In this document: positions 18,236 to 27,342 of the stretch, piece by piece
How the letters are laid out: each line of letters opens with the position of its first letter
Position numbering within the stretch: the stretch's first letter is position 1
From: Rheinheimera sp. 4Y26
GTDB taxonomy: Bacteria; Pseudomonadota; Gammaproteobacteria; Enterobacterales; Alteromonadaceae
Assembly (NCBI RefSeq): GCF_025245835.1
Contig: NZ_JAOBWS010000001.1
Coordinates: 496,001-560,000, forward strand
Length of the DNA: 64,000 bases
Direction of reading: 5' to 3'
Notes under the pieces: model-generated
The model's input: the letters and a program-made list of their open reading frames with translations, nothing else
What the model was told of the DNA's origin: nothing
Databases searched by the model: none
Program-made: the position numbers and the translations under genes

Positions 18236-20425
18236 TTAGTTCACTGCGGTTTTTAAACCGCGGCGGATCAGCAGCGCATCTGTGGTTGGCTCCTGACCAC
18301 GGAAGTTTTTATAAGCTTCCATTGGTGGCAGGGTGTTGCCAACAGATAAAATGTGTTTACGGAAGTTCACGCCGTTTTCCAGTTTCAGGCCACCCTGCGA
18401 CTGCACAAAAGCGTAAGCGTCTGCTGCCAGAATTTCTGACCACATATAAGCGTAATAACCGGCTGAATAACCGCCGCCAATAGAGTGGCTGAAGTAGGTT
18501 GATTTATAACGTGGTGGCACTGCAGCAATGTCTACACCGTGTTTTTTCAGTGCGTCTTGCTCAAATTTTTCCACGTCAGGAATTTCAGTGCCTGGTTTTA
18601 ACGCATGCCATTCCATATCCACTAAAGCGGCCGCCATATATTCCAGAGTGTCAAAACCCTGGTTAAAGCTGCGTGACTTCATAATTTTTGCCAGCAGTTC
18701 AGCCGGAATGGCTTCACCGGTTTTGTAGTGTTTGGCGTAGTTGGCAATCACTTCAGGATAAGCTGCCCAGTCTTCCTGGAAGGTTGACGGGAATTCAACA
18801 AAGTCACGTGACACTGAAGTGCCGGCCAGCGTTGGGTATTTTACTTTAGAGAAAATACCGTGCAGGCCGTGGCCTAATTCGTGGAACATGGTCGTGACAT
18901 TGTCATAGCTCACCAGCGTTGGTTCACCGGCCGGGCCTTTTGGAATGTTCATCACGTTCACAACCACAGGCTTGGTGCCGGCTAAGTCGCTTTGATCCAC
19001 AAAAGAGCTCATCCAGGCGCCACCACGTTTGCCGTCACGGGCAAAATAGTCAGCGTAGAAAATAGCAATGCTGCTGCCGTCGGCGTCAAACACTTCATAA
19101 GCTTCTACATCCGGGTGGTAAACCGGTAAGTCAGGGCGTTTTTTGAAGCTAATGCCAAAGAGTTTGTTCATGGTGAAGAACACACCGTCGTGCAGTACAC
19201 GGTTAAACTCAAAGTATTGTTTTACTTCGTTTTCGTCTAAGTCGTATTTGGCTTTACGGACTTTTTCAGCATAGAACTCCCAGTCCCATGGCTGCAGCTC
19301 AAAATCACCGCCAGTAGTTTTGATCATTTCCTGAATGGCAGCAGCTTCGAGCTTGGTGTTGGCAACCACAGCCGGCACCATGCTACCCAGCATATCCATG
19401 ACCGCCTGAGGTTTTTTCGCCATGGCTTTTTCCAGCTGGTAATCGGCCCAGCTGTCAAAACCTAACAGTTGCGCACGTTCAGCACGGATTTGCGCCAGAC
19501 GAGCCACCAGAGGGCGGTTGTCGGTTTCACCTTTGGTGCCGCGATAGGCTGAAGCTTCCCAGATTTGCTGACGCAGTTCACGGTTTTCCAGCACTGCTAA
19601 AGCAGGCTGGCGGGTGGTGTTGGTCAGTGCAATCACATACTTACCTTCCTGACCACGGGCTTTAGCGCCTTCAGCAGCAGCCTGAATTTCAGCTTCTGAA
19701 AAACCAGCCAGTTTGGCTTTGTCATCAACAAAGACTGCGATGTCTTTGGTGATTTTTAACAGGTTCTGGCTGAACTGGTTGGTCAGTTTGGAATGTTCTT
19801 CGTTTAAAGCGCGGATCTTGGTTTTTTGCTCGTCAGTTAAAAGCGCACCGGCACGCACAAAACGGTCGTAATACACTTCAGTTAAACGTAATGACTCAGC
19901 ATCCAGATTCAGGTTGGCGCGGTTGTCATAAATGGCTTTAACACGGGCAAACAGCGCCGGATTTAAGTTAATGTTGTCGCCGTGTGCCGCCAGTTTCGGT
20001 GCCATTTCTGATTGAATTTTCAGAATGTCCGGGTTGCTGATAGTGCCGGTCATATTAAAAAACACTGAGCTGGCGCGGTCTAACAGTGCACCACTTTGCT
20101 CCATGGCCACAATGGTATTTTCAAAAGTGGCAGCTTCAGGGTTATTGGCAATTTTTTCAATTTCAGCAGCGTGTTCGGCAATGCCTTGTTCCATCGCTGG
20201 CTGATAATGTTCAACCTTAATTTTGTCAAATTCAGGTGCCTGATATTGCAGTGAACTTGGTTGTAACAGCGGGTTGCTGGCTGTGACAGCGGCTGTTTTA
20301 TCAGCTGCTGCAGCAGGGGCTGCACTTTGAGCTTGTTGTTCAGCTTGCGCAGGGGCTTTATTGTCAGTACAGGCGCTTAACGCCAGCACTGCTGCAACTG
20401 TGGTTGCAACCATGGTCTTTTTCAT
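18236..20425 (-). CDS. M3 family metallopeptidase lipoprotein, Dcp-like peptidyl-dipeptidase
   Basis: 729-residue zinc peptidase with a lipobox (LALSAC) followed by an Ala/Gln-rich tether, so probably exported, unlike soluble E. coli Dcp. The zinc site is H515-E-L-G-H519 in FHELGHGLHG; GTSVSRDFVEFPSTFQEDWA is the Dcp-branch version of the substrate-loop motif. Dcp enzymes release dipeptides from peptide C termini. The start at 20425 (MKKTMVATT) has AAGGA about 7 bases upstream; the longer in-frame extension lacks a signal. Divergent from a GNAT gene and the paralogue prlC. Confidence 0.92.
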   Translation of the reverse strand: MKKTMVATTVAAVLALSACTDNKAPAQAEQQAQSAAPAAAADKTAAVTASNPLLQPSSLQYQAPEFDKIKVEHYQPAMEQGIAEHAAEIEKIANNPEAATFENTIVAMEQSGALLDRASSVFFNMTGTISNPDILKIQSEMAPKLAAHGDNINLNPALFARVKAIYDNRANLNLDAESLRLTEVYYDRFVRAGALLTDEQKTKIRALNEEHSKLTNQFSQNLLKITKDIAVFVDDKAKLAGFSEAEIQAAAEGAKARGQEGKYVIALTNTTRQPALAVLENRELRQQIWEASAYRGTKGETDNRPLVARLAQIRAERAQLLGFDSWADYQLEKAMAKKPQAVMDMLGSMVPAVVANTKLEAAAIQEMIKTTGGDFELQPWDWEFYAEKVRKAKYDLDENEVKQYFEFNRVLHDGVFFTMNKLFGISFKKRPDLPVYHPDVEAYEVFDADGSSIAIFYADYFARDGKRGGAWMSSFVDQSDLAGTKPVVVNVMNIPKGPAGEPTLVSYDNVTTMFHELGHGLHGIFSKVKYPTLAGTSVSRDFVEFPSTFQEDWAAYPEVIANYAKHYKTGEAIPAELLAKIMKSRSFNQGFDTLEYMAAALVDMEWHALKPGTEIPDVEKFEQDALKKHGVDIAAVPPRYKSTYFSHSIGGGYSAGYYAYMWSEILAADAYAFVQSQGGLKLENGVNFRKHILSVGNTLPPMEAYKNFRGQEPTTDALLIRRGLKTAVN

Positions 20426-20788
20426 CTTGTGTTCCTTGGAATTCAGGGTGAGCTGTTGTTGCCGGATGGCAAATAAACGTTCCGAGTATGCCAAAGAGCG
20501 GGCTGCTGTCACGCAGTTTTTCAGCCAAAAGCCGCTACTTTGCGTTAAATAACAGCGCAGATGCTGCAAAAGCTGAATTTTGTCAGCCATACTGGGGGCA
20601 GCCGGTGCAGAAAACTGACAGCAAAACGCCGCTTATTTGCCTTTGTTTTCAGTTCATTAACATCGTTGGCCAGCGCCTGTTGTGACAACAAGCGGGCTCT
20701 GGCGGGCAAGAGCCTTACTCTGCATGTCTGGCCTGCAATACAAACCCCACACCACAGCTGTGACTATAGCCAAATCAAGAGGACAGTT
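20426..20788. other. Divergent intergenic region between the Dcp-like and GNAT genes
   Basis: 363 bases that must hold two divergent promoters. I see no convincing coding sequence, strong hairpin or operator. An open frame continuing upstream from the GNAT gene exists but has no start with a ribosome site before 20789. Confidence 0.5.
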
Positions 20789-21226
20789 ATGTACAGTATG
20801 ACCGAAGTACCCTTGAGCGATCCTGCCTTACTTGCGCTGTTTAAGGCGTTATCTGATGCCCTGGGTCACACTGCGCAGGAAGATCCACAACAACTGTTGA
20901 TGAATGGTGCCGATGTGCTGGTGGCTGTGCTGGCCTGGCATGACGGTAAGGCGGTGGGCTGTGGTTTGTTACTGAAATTTAATGACAGCACTGCCGAAAT
21001 TAAACGTATGTATTCGCGCCAACCCGGCGTTGGCACTGCTGTGCTGGCTTATCTGGAAAACTATGCCCGTCAGCATGGTTTTCAAAAACTGGTGGGCGCA
21101 GCACGTATTATCAACAGCAAAGCGGTCAACTTTTACCTGCATAAAGGTTTTAAAAAGTGCGCCAGTTATGGCAAATACAAATACAGCTCGCAGTCGATTT
21201 GTATGGAAAAACAGCTTGGCTCGTGA
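20789..21226 (+). CDS. GNAT family N-acetyltransferase
   Basis: 145 residues. The acetyl-CoA-binding motif is visible as EIKRMYSRQPGVGTAVLAYL (RxxGxG/A type), followed by the beta5/alpha4 segment AARIINSKAVNFYLHKGFKK typical of small GNAT enzymes. The substrate is unknown. ATG at 20789 with AGAGGA upstream. It lies 155 bases before prlC on the same strand. Confidence 0.87.
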   Translation: MYSMTEVPLSDPALLALFKALSDALGHTAQEDPQQLLMNGADVLVAVLAWHDGKAVGCGLLLKFNDSTAEIKRMYSRQPGVGTAVLAYLENYARQHGFQKLVGAARIINSKAVNFYLHKGFKKCASYGKYKYSSQSICMEKQLGS

Positions 21227-21381
21227 CTGTTCACATCGGCACTGGCCGGCGGATTTTTCCCGGCCAGTGGCTGGGTCCCTGTTATTTTCTGTTTTTGCTG
21301 CTTGAGAAAATCTGCACCCACCCATAACTCAGGTTATTATCCTGTTTATCTTTTTTGCATGTCGCAACACCCGGGGTTTTT

Positions 21382-23433
21382 ATGGACAATCTGTTATTTA
21401 ATTTCACGGCGTTACCGCCTTTTTCCAAAATCAGTGCTGATATGGTGTTGCCTGCGGTGGAAAAGGCGTTAGCCGAATGCCGCGTTGCGGTAGAGCAGGC
21501 GGTGCAAAGCCGTCCGGTCAGCTGGCAGTCGCTGATTGAAGCTACCGAAGCGAGTTCCGATCATTTAAGCAGCCTTTGGTCGCCGGTATCGCATTTAAAC
21601 TCAGTGGTTTCTTCAGCAGAGCTGCGTGAAGCTTATGAAAGTTGCCTGCCACTGTTGTCTGATTTCAGCACCTGGCTGGGGCAACATGAAGGTTTATATC
21701 AGGCCTATCTGGAGCTGAGTCAAAGCGCTGAATATCAGACGCTGAGCAGCGCCCAGCAAAAAGTGATTCAAAACGCGCTGCGTGATTTTAAATTGTCGGG
21801 TATTGGCTTGTCGGATGCCAAAAAGCAGCGTTATGGTGAAATTCAAAGCCGGTTATCTGATTTATCTTCTACCTTCTCCAACCATTGTTTAGATGCCACC
21901 CAGGCCTGGTTTAAGCAGGTGACAGACGAAAACCTGCTGGCCGGTTTGCCTGAAGATGCCAAACTTGCCGCCGCAGAAGCAGCGCAAAGCCGCGAGCTGG
22001 ACGGTTATGTGTTTACGCTGGAATTCCCAAGTTATATCGCGGTGATGACCTACGCCGATAACGCTTCGCTTCGCGAAGAAATGTACCGTGCTTATTGCAC
22101 CCGCGCTTCAGATCAAGGCCCAACCGCCGGTCAGTTTGACAACAGCGCCATTATTGAAGAAACGCTGGCGCTAAAACACGAGCTGGCCACTTTGCTTGAT
22201 TTTAACAACGCCGCTGAAGAGTCGCTGGCCACCAAAATGGCTGAAAGCCCGGCCCAGGTGCTGGAGTTTTTATCTGATTTAGCCAAACGTGCCAAACCTC
22301 AGGCCAAACAGGATTTAGCCGAGCTGCAGGCTTTTGCCAGTGCTGAGCATGGCCAGAGCAGCTTAAACGCCTGGGACATTACCTATTATTCGGAAAAACT
22401 GAAAATGGCCAAATACGCCATTTCTGACGAGGTATTAAGGCCGTATTTCCCTGAGCCTAAGGTGCTGAGCGGTTTATTTACCGTGCTGAATAAACTTTTT
22501 GGCGTGACAGTAGAACAGCAGCAAGGGGTGGATGTGTGGCACCCTGATGTGAAGTTTTACCGCATTCTGGACGCCAAAGGTGAGCTTAGAGGCAGTTTTT
22601 ACCTGGATTTATACGCCCGCGCCAAAAAACGCGGTGGTGCCTGGATGGACGTATGTCAGGACAGGTTATGGCGTGCCGATGGCAGCCTGCAACACCCTGT
22701 GGCTTATCTCACCTGTAACTTTAATAAACCAGTTGGCGGAAAACCTGCGCTTTTTACCCATGATGAAGTGGTGACTTTATTCCACGAATTTGGTCATGGC
22801 CTGCACCATATGCTGAGCAAAGTAGACGCCAGCGCAGTGGCCGGTATTCATGGTGTGCCATGGGACGCGGTAGAGCTGCCAAGCCAGTTTATGGAAAACT
22901 GGTGCTGGGCGCCTGAAGCTTTGCAGGTGATTTCCGGCCATTATGAAACGGGCGAGCCATTGCCACAGCAGCTGCTGGATAAAATGCTGGCGGCGAAAAA
23001 CTTCCAGAGCGCGATGTTTTTAGTGCGTCAGCTGGAGTTTGCTTTGTTTGATTTCCGCTTACACGCTGAATATCAGCCTGAGCTGGGTGGCCGGGTGCAG
23101 CAAATGCTGGATGAAGTGCGTGCTGAAGTGTCGGTGATAGTGCCGCCGCGTTTTAACCGCTTCCAACACAGTTTCAGCCATATTTTTGCCGGTGGTTATG
23201 GCGCCGGTTATTACAGCTATTTATGGGCTGAAGTATTGTCAGCCGACGCTTTTAGCCGCTTTGAAGAGGAAGGTGTATTTAACGCAAAAACCGGTGCCGA
23301 CTTCCTGGCCTGTATTTTAGAGCGTGGTGGCAGCGCCGAGCCAATGGAGCTGTTTAAAGCGTTCCGCGGCCGCGAACCGTCCAATGCAGCGTTATTACGC
23401 CATATGGGTATCAACGCCGGAGCCGCCGCCTGA
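21382..23433 (+). CDS. prlC: Oligopeptidase A (M3 family)
   Basis: 683-residue cytoplasmic zinc oligopeptidase, matching the 680 of E. coli PrlC/OpdA, which degrades free signal peptides and other short peptides. Zinc site H468-E-F-G-H472 in FHEFGHGLHHML; GIHGVPWDAVELPSQFMENW is the PrlC-branch loop. There is no signal peptide. The start at 21382 (MDNLLFNFTALP) follows GGGGT. The next gene begins in the TGA stop (TGATG), so they are translationally coupled. rsmJ follows two genes later, as it follows prlC in E. coli. Confidence 0.95.
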   Translation: MDNLLFNFTALPPFSKISADMVLPAVEKALAECRVAVEQAVQSRPVSWQSLIEATEASSDHLSSLWSPVSHLNSVVSSAELREAYESCLPLLSDFSTWLGQHEGLYQAYLELSQSAEYQTLSSAQQKVIQNALRDFKLSGIGLSDAKKQRYGEIQSRLSDLSSTFSNHCLDATQAWFKQVTDENLLAGLPEDAKLAAAEAAQSRELDGYVFTLEFPSYIAVMTYADNASLREEMYRAYCTRASDQGPTAGQFDNSAIIEETLALKHELATLLDFNNAAEESLATKMAESPAQVLEFLSDLAKRAKPQAKQDLAELQAFASAEHGQSSLNAWDITYYSEKLKMAKYAISDEVLRPYFPEPKVLSGLFTVLNKLFGVTVEQQQGVDVWHPDVKFYRILDAKGELRGSFYLDLYARAKKRGGAWMDVCQDRLWRADGSLQHPVAYLTCNFNKPVGGKPALFTHDEVVTLFHEFGHGLHHMLSKVDASAVAGIHGVPWDAVELPSQFMENWCWAPEALQVISGHYETGEPLPQQLLDKMLAAKNFQSAMFLVRQLEFALFDFRLHAEYQPELGGRVQQMLDEVRAEVSVIVPPRFNRFQHSFSHIFAGGYGAGYYSYLWAEVLSADAFSRFEEEGVFNAKTGADFLACILERGGSAEPMELFKAFRGREPSNAALLRHMGINAGAAA

Positions 23434-23972
23434 TGCGCGGCGCAGGCTCCAAGGGTGGTGCAGCAAAGCGGCCGCTGCTTTTGGCAACAATCTTTGTTGC
23501 AACACTGGCTGGCTGCAGCCCCAAACCGCAACAGGCGGGGGTTACGCCTGCTGCTGACAGCAGTCAGGTGTCTGCAGCTCAGGTTGCACCAGAGCCACAA
23601 ACACCAGCATCAGCCGGGGTAGTAATGAATAAAGAGCAACAACTGCCAGCAGCAGTGAGCAGAAACGAACTGCAGGCCATGTATCAGGACATTGTGCAGC
23701 TGGTGGGCAGCGCCAAAGCCAGCTCAGTGGCGCAGTGCCGGGTGGTGGGGCTTGGCGCCAAACCTTGTGGCGGGCCGCAGTCTTATCTGGTGTATTCGGC
23801 TGAACAAGGCAACGAAACTGAACTGCTGGCCAGGGTGGCACGTTATAACCAGCTGGTACAACAGCATAATCAGCAGCTTGGACTGATTTCTGACTGTGCA
23901 GTGGTGCCAAAACCCGGTGTGGTGCTGGTGGAAGGTGTCTGCCAGGCTGGCCCGCCTGGTGATTTAATGTAA
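23433..23972 (+). CDS. Small lipoprotein of unknown function
   Basis: 179 residues: a basic N terminus, a hydrophobic stretch and lipobox LAGC, then a low-complexity Ala/Gln/Pro region and a compact C-terminal half with four Cys (QCRVVG, KPCGGP, SDCAVV, GVCQAG) that could form two disulfides. I do not recognise the family. It overlaps prlC by one base. Downstream, after a short hairpin, comes the Tag-like/rsmJ pair. Confidence 0.75.
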   Translation: MRGAGSKGGAAKRPLLLATIFVATLAGCSPKPQQAGVTPAADSSQVSAAQVAPEPQTPASAGVVMNKEQQLPAAVSRNELQAMYQDIVQLVGSAKASSVAQCRVVGLGAKPCGGPQSYLVYSAEQGNETELLARVARYNQLVQQHNQQLGLISDCAVVPKPGVVLVEGVCQAGPPGDLM

Positions 23973-24045
23973 CAGGCTTATGTAACCGCCTGATGTTACA
24001 GGCGAATATCAGCGCCTGATAAAAAGCAAATGAAGTAACACCAGG

Positions 24046-24068
24046 CTCAGCCAAAGCGGCTGAGTTTT
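24046..24068 (+). terminator. Weak terminator-like hairpin
   Basis: CTCAGCC-AAAGC-GGCTGAG followed by only four T. It sits between the lipoprotein gene and the ribosome site of the next gene, and may reduce rather than stop readthrough. Confidence 0.5.
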
Positions 24069-24089
24069 GGCTTTAAAAAGGAAGGGCCC

Positions 24090-24824
24090 ATGGCCAAAGT
24101 GGAAACAGTGTCGCAGATTTATCAGCGGGCACTTGAACGCAAAGGTGGTGAAGCGCAGCTGCAGTTATTATTGGGGCAACAGCCGCTCAGTACTGCAACA
24201 CTGCTGCAATACCAGGACAGCGACTGGCTGGCCGCTTTTACCAAAAAAGTATTTCAAAGTGGTTTTGTCTGGCGGGTAGTCGAGCAAAAATGGCCGGGTT
24301 TTTGTGACGTTTTTTTTGATTTTTCCATCGAAAAAATGCTGCTGATGAGCGACGAAATGCTGGCGGCCAAAGCGCAGGACCCACGGATTATCCGAAACGG
24401 CAGTAAAGTGCTTACCATCAGACACAATGCGCTGATGATTAACGATTTAGCCCGCGAGCACGGCAGTTTTGCTGCGCTGGTCGCGCAGTGGCCAACAGAC
24501 AATATTATTGGCCTGTGGCAGCTGTTAAAGCAGCGTGGTGCCAGGCTGGGTGGCAACACCGGCCCTTATGCGCTGCGCGCTATGGGCAAAGACACCTTTT
24601 TATTAAGCCAGGATGTGGAAGCTTATTTACGCGCTTATCAGGTGATTGATGGGGGTTTAACCAGCAAAAGCAATCTGCAAAAAATTCAGGCGCAGTTTAA
24701 TCAGTGGCAACAAGAATCGGGTTTTAGCCTGACCACTTTAAGCCGCCTGGTGGCGCTCAGTAGCGGTGACAATTATCTGGGGCTCACTGGCGCCGGTGCT
24801 GCTGACATGGCGGACAACGCATGA
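24090..24824 (+). CDS. DNA-3-methyladenine glycosylase I (Tag)-like protein
   Basis: 244 residues, cytoplasmic. The order of motifs follows Tag: [19 protein letters not shown], then [20 protein letters not shown], then [18 protein letters not shown] and [21 protein letters not shown]. It lacks the N-terminal Cys and the C-terminal His/Cys that bind zinc in E. coli Tag, so it is a zinc-free Tag-like branch whose glycosylase activity is uncertain. Strong AAGGAAGG ribosome site. Its stop overlaps the rsmJ start (ATGA). Confidence 0.75.
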   Translation: MAKVETVSQIYQRALERKGGEAQLQLLLGQQPLSTATLLQYQDSDWLAAFTKKVFQSGFVWRVVEQKWPGFCDVFFDFSIEKMLLMSDEMLAAKAQDPRIIRNGSKVLTIRHNALMINDLAREHGSFAALVAQWPTDNIIGLWQLLKQRGARLGGNTGPYALRAMGKDTFLLSQDVEAYLRAYQVIDGGLTSKSNLQKIQAQFNQWQQESGFSLTTLSRLVALSSGDNYLGLTGAGAADMADNA

Positions 24825-25585
24825 CAATACAGCCTGAACATCAGTTACTGGCAACAGAAAATCTGCCGGCAGAAATCCAAAATGCCGCCGCCGGTTTTGG
24901 CATCAGCCTGGCGACGTCTGTGACAGGCTGGCATTTAGTCTGGACCGGCGAAGCGCTGGTGCTGCGTAGCACCGAACTTGCCAAACAAGGTGACATTCTG
25001 GTGGATTTTGCCAGTGGCGCTGCCACTTACCGGCGCAAGTTTGGTGGTGGTAAAAGTGAAGCTATTGCCAAAGCTGTTGGCCTGAGTAAAAAAGCCGGTT
25101 TAACAGTGATAGACGCCACTGCCGGCCTTGGCCGCGACGCACTGGTGCTGGCAAGTTTGGGCGCTCAGGTGACTTTAGTGGAGCGTAACCCTTCGGTGGC
25201 GCTGTTGTTGTGGGACGGTTTACGCCGTGCCCGGCTCGACCCTGAAGTGTGCGACTGGTTGCCACCACGGATGCTGCTGGTATTTCAAAGTGCGGCCGAG
25301 GCGCTGCAAACTTTGCCAGCGCCCGATGTGGTGTATCTGGATCCGATGTTTCCGGCGCGGGAAAAATCTGCTGCGGTAAAAAAAGAAATGCGCGCTTTTC
25401 ATGATGTGGTGGGCAGCGATCCCGACGCCGACCCTTTACTGGCTCTGGCTTTAAACCTGGCGCAGAAAAGAGTGGTGGTCAAAAGGCCGGGTTATGCTGA
25501 GTTTCTGGCCGGACAAAAACCCAGTATGAGTATTGAAGGTAAAAACAACAGATTTGATGTGTATGTAAAAGCGGCGCTGGATTAA
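24821..25585 (+). CDS. rsmJ: 16S rRNA (guanine1516-N2)-methyltransferase RsmJ
   Basis: 254-residue SAM methyltransferase. Signatures are [19 protein letters not shown], the SAM loop [37 protein letters not shown], and the catalytic-type [20 protein letters not shown]. It methylates G1516 in the 3' domain of 16S rRNA. It is translationally coupled to the Tag-like gene by a 4-base overlap and linked to prlC as in enterobacteria. Confidence 0.94.
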   Translation: MTIQPEHQLLATENLPAEIQNAAAGFGISLATSVTGWHLVWTGEALVLRSTELAKQGDILVDFASGAATYRRKFGGGKSEAIAKAVGLSKKAGLTVIDATAGLGRDALVLASLGAQVTLVERNPSVALLLWDGLRRARLDPEVCDWLPPRMLLVFQSAAEALQTLPAPDVVYLDPMFPAREKSAAVKKEMRAFHDVVGSDPDADPLLALALNLAQKRVVVKRPGYAEFLAGQKPSMSIEGKNNRFDVYVKAALD

Positions 25586-25738
25586 AGCAGCGCGACGCTG
25601 ATAACAGCAGATCACAGCGAAGCGTGGTTTTTGTGAATGCAGGCAGATGCAGGCACATGTAAATACGGCGCTTTGGGTTATAAACAACGATGATTTCAGC
25701 ACGACTTATTCATCATTTCAGCACAATAGGAGCAACCC

Positions 25739-26230
25739 ATGATTAAAGTGGGCGATAAATTACCGGAAGTCAGCTTCCAGCGACTAACCGACAATGGTGT
25801 GGTGACTTTAACCACCAAAGAAGTGTTCAGCGGCGAAACCGTGGTGTTATTTGCACTGCCGGGCGCCTTTACCCCAACCTGCAGCGCAGCGCATTTACCC
25901 GGTTTTATTGAGCTGGCCGAGCAGTTTTTTCAGGCCGGTGTAGACCGTATTATCTGCACTGCGGTGAACGATGCTTATGTGCTGGACGCCTGGGGCAAAC
26001 AGCAAAACGCCGGTGACATTCTGTTTTTAGCCGATGGTGCCGGCCGTTTTGCCACCGCCTGTGGTTTGGCAACCGACAGCGGCGACTTCGGCGGCCTGCG
26101 TTCATTGCGCTACGCCATGATAGTGGAAGACGGTGTGGTGCAGCTGTTAAACGTCGACGCGCCCAAGACCTTTGAGCTGACCAAGGCGGAAGTGCTGCTG
26201 GAGGCAGTGAAGCAGCGCTCTGCCTCTTAA
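25739..26230 (+). CDS. Peroxiredoxin (Prx5/AHP1 type)
   Basis: 163 residues with the peroxidatic Cys in PGAFTPTCSAAHLPGF, diagnostic for the Prx5 class, and a second Cys (ATACGLA) further on. Reduces hydroperoxides using glutathione/glutaredoxin or thioredoxin. No fused glutaredoxin domain is present. Start ATG with AGGAG upstream. Monocistronic, with a terminator about 60 bases past the stop. Confidence 0.92.
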   Translation: MIKVGDKLPEVSFQRLTDNGVVTLTTKEVFSGETVVLFALPGAFTPTCSAAHLPGFIELAEQFFQAGVDRIICTAVNDAYVLDAWGKQQNAGDILFLADGAGRFATACGLATDSGDFGGLRSLRYAMIVEDGVVQLLNVDAPKTFELTKAEVLLEAVKQRSAS

Positions 26231-26286
26231 TTGCCAGCCTGCTTTGAGCGGGTGGCTTTTGGCCTTTTGGTTTTCATCTGAAAATT

Positions 26287-26320
26287 AAGGCGTACTTGTT
26301 ATAGGCGGTGCGCCTTTTTT
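26287..26320 (+). terminator. Terminator after peroxiredoxin
   Basis: AAGGCGTAC ... GTGCGCCTT followed by a T-run: a 9-bp stem with one G-T pair and a 12-base loop. Confidence 0.7.
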
Positions 26321-26470
26321 GTTTTTGGTGTTTTGGCACTCTGCAATTTGGGGCGTAGTCGCAGCGGGCAGTACGTCGGATGGCGTCTTGTATTGCACAT
26401 TCAAGACGGTCTGGTTGATGCCTGAAGTATTTTGTTTTCAGCTTGCAGCTGATGGTGCTATTGAAGCGGA

Positions 26471-26680
26471 GACTCGCCTCCGCGGGCGAGTCACTTTTTG
26501 TATCGACAAAAAGTGACGCAAAAAACGACCCCGAGATCGCTCGAAAGCCTGTTGTTTTGACTCGCTTTTGAGGCGCCGCCAAAACTCGACGGCTGCTAGC
26601 GTCAGCCGTCTCAAACAGTTGTCGGCTTAAAACCTCAAAACCGGCCAAAACAACTGCTCGCTAAACGGGGAGGGAAAGCA
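26471..26680. repeat. Palindrome-rich noncoding element, probably a dispersed repeat
   Basis: Contains GACTCGCC...GGCGAGTC (26471-26492) running directly into a perfect 12-bp stem with a 4-base loop, GTCACTTTTTGT-ATCG-ACAAAAAGTGAC (26490-26517), then a GC-mixed stretch to about 26680. The intergenic space from 26231 to 26806 has no credible gene. The compact, overlapping hairpins at the edge of an accessory region suggest a dispersed repeat; other copies cannot be checked here. Confidence 0.5.
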
Positions 26681-26806
26681 CTGGCTGGGAGATGAGTATT
26701 GTTCTAACTAGCTAGCTGCACTTTACGGCTCGTTTTGTAATTTATTTGTTGCAAATTAACTGTGCGGGTTTATCCACGCTTTCACACTCACAAAAAAACG
26801 CTGCAG

Positions 26807-26921
26807 TTATAACCACTTGTCGTCAATCATATTTCTGTGTAGTTTTGAAGCATATTGGAACGAAATAAGGGATAAACCACGATTTAAAGCGTGGTTTATC
26901 CCGTTGATTAAGTTGTTATAA
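26807..26921. other. Candidate attC-like recombination site (first of the array)
   Basis: TTATAACCACTT at 26807 is nearly complementary to AAGTTGTTATAA ending at 26921, the expected pairing of the R''/L'' and L'/R' arms of an attC site, with about 115 bases overall. R' (GTTATAA) departs from the GTTRRRY consensus. It immediately precedes the first cassette-like gene. Confidence 0.4.
26869..26902. repeat. Perfect 13-bp inverted repeat
   Basis: GGGATAAACCACG-ATTTAAAG-CGTGGTTTATCCC. The symmetry is exact. It lies inside the candidate attC site, where a folded inner stem would be expected, but it could be a separate operator or terminator-like stem. Confidence 0.75.
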
Positions 26922-26933
26922 GCCAAGGAAGAC

Positions 26934-27230
26934 ATGAGCCATTGTCGCCACTGTGAAGAAGTCAACCAAAGCTTTCGCATCGAAAATCCAGGGGATTTAT
27001 CGAAAGCAATAAGGGTTGTTTCTGACAACCTCGAAGACGGAACAATTATTCAAGATGTTCCTGAGATGGGTGGTTTTACTTCAGTTCAATTTCGAGATTT
27101 AGCTAAGGGCGAACTTTGGGATGATATTGTTGAGTACAACTTCATATGCCCAGAGTGCAAGCAGAAATATTGTCTTCGAGCAGAAACCTATCATGGTAGT
27201 GGTGGAAGCTGGTCTCCAAGGTCGAGCTAA
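26934..27230 (+). CDS. Cassette-type gene 1: small zinc-ribbon-like hypothetical protein
   Basis: 98 residues, no signal peptide. Two CxxC pairs, CRHC near the N terminus and CPEC near residue 78, could hold one zinc ion. Strong AAGGAAG ribosome site 13 bases after the preceding GTTATAA. No homologue recognised. The stop codon lies 4 bases before the next attC-like site, as in integron cassettes. Its composition is more AT-rich than the flanking genes. Confidence 0.7.
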   Translation: MSHCRHCEEVNQSFRIENPGDLSKAIRVVSDNLEDGTIIQDVPEMGGFTSVQFRDLAKGELWDDIVEYNFICPECKQKYCLRAETYHGSGGSWSPRSS

Positions 27231-27234
27231 TGGC

Positions 27235-27334
27235 TTATAACAAGTTGCTCAAGTACACTCCGGCCGCAAAAAAGCGCGGCCTCCGCGGGACAACCTACAC
27301 TACGTTTCGGTTGCCCCTTAGCAAAGCGTTAGGT
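27235..27334. other. attC-like site 1
   Basis: Starts TTATAACAAGTTGCTCAAG and ends AGCAAAGCGTTAGGT; the final GTTAGGT fits the R' core GTTRRRY in all but the third R/Y position. A central GGCCGC...GCGGCC stem occupies the middle. Length about 100 bases and start sequence resemble the VCR-type sites of Vibrio/Alteromonadales integrons. The next gene starts 9 bases later. Confidence 0.75.
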
Positions 27335-27342
27335 GATCGCAG

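Noticed and set aside
26274-26648. Minus-strand open frame of 124 codons in the repeat region
   Set aside because: It crosses the peroxiredoxin terminator and the hairpin repeat; composition reflects the palindromes, not a protein.
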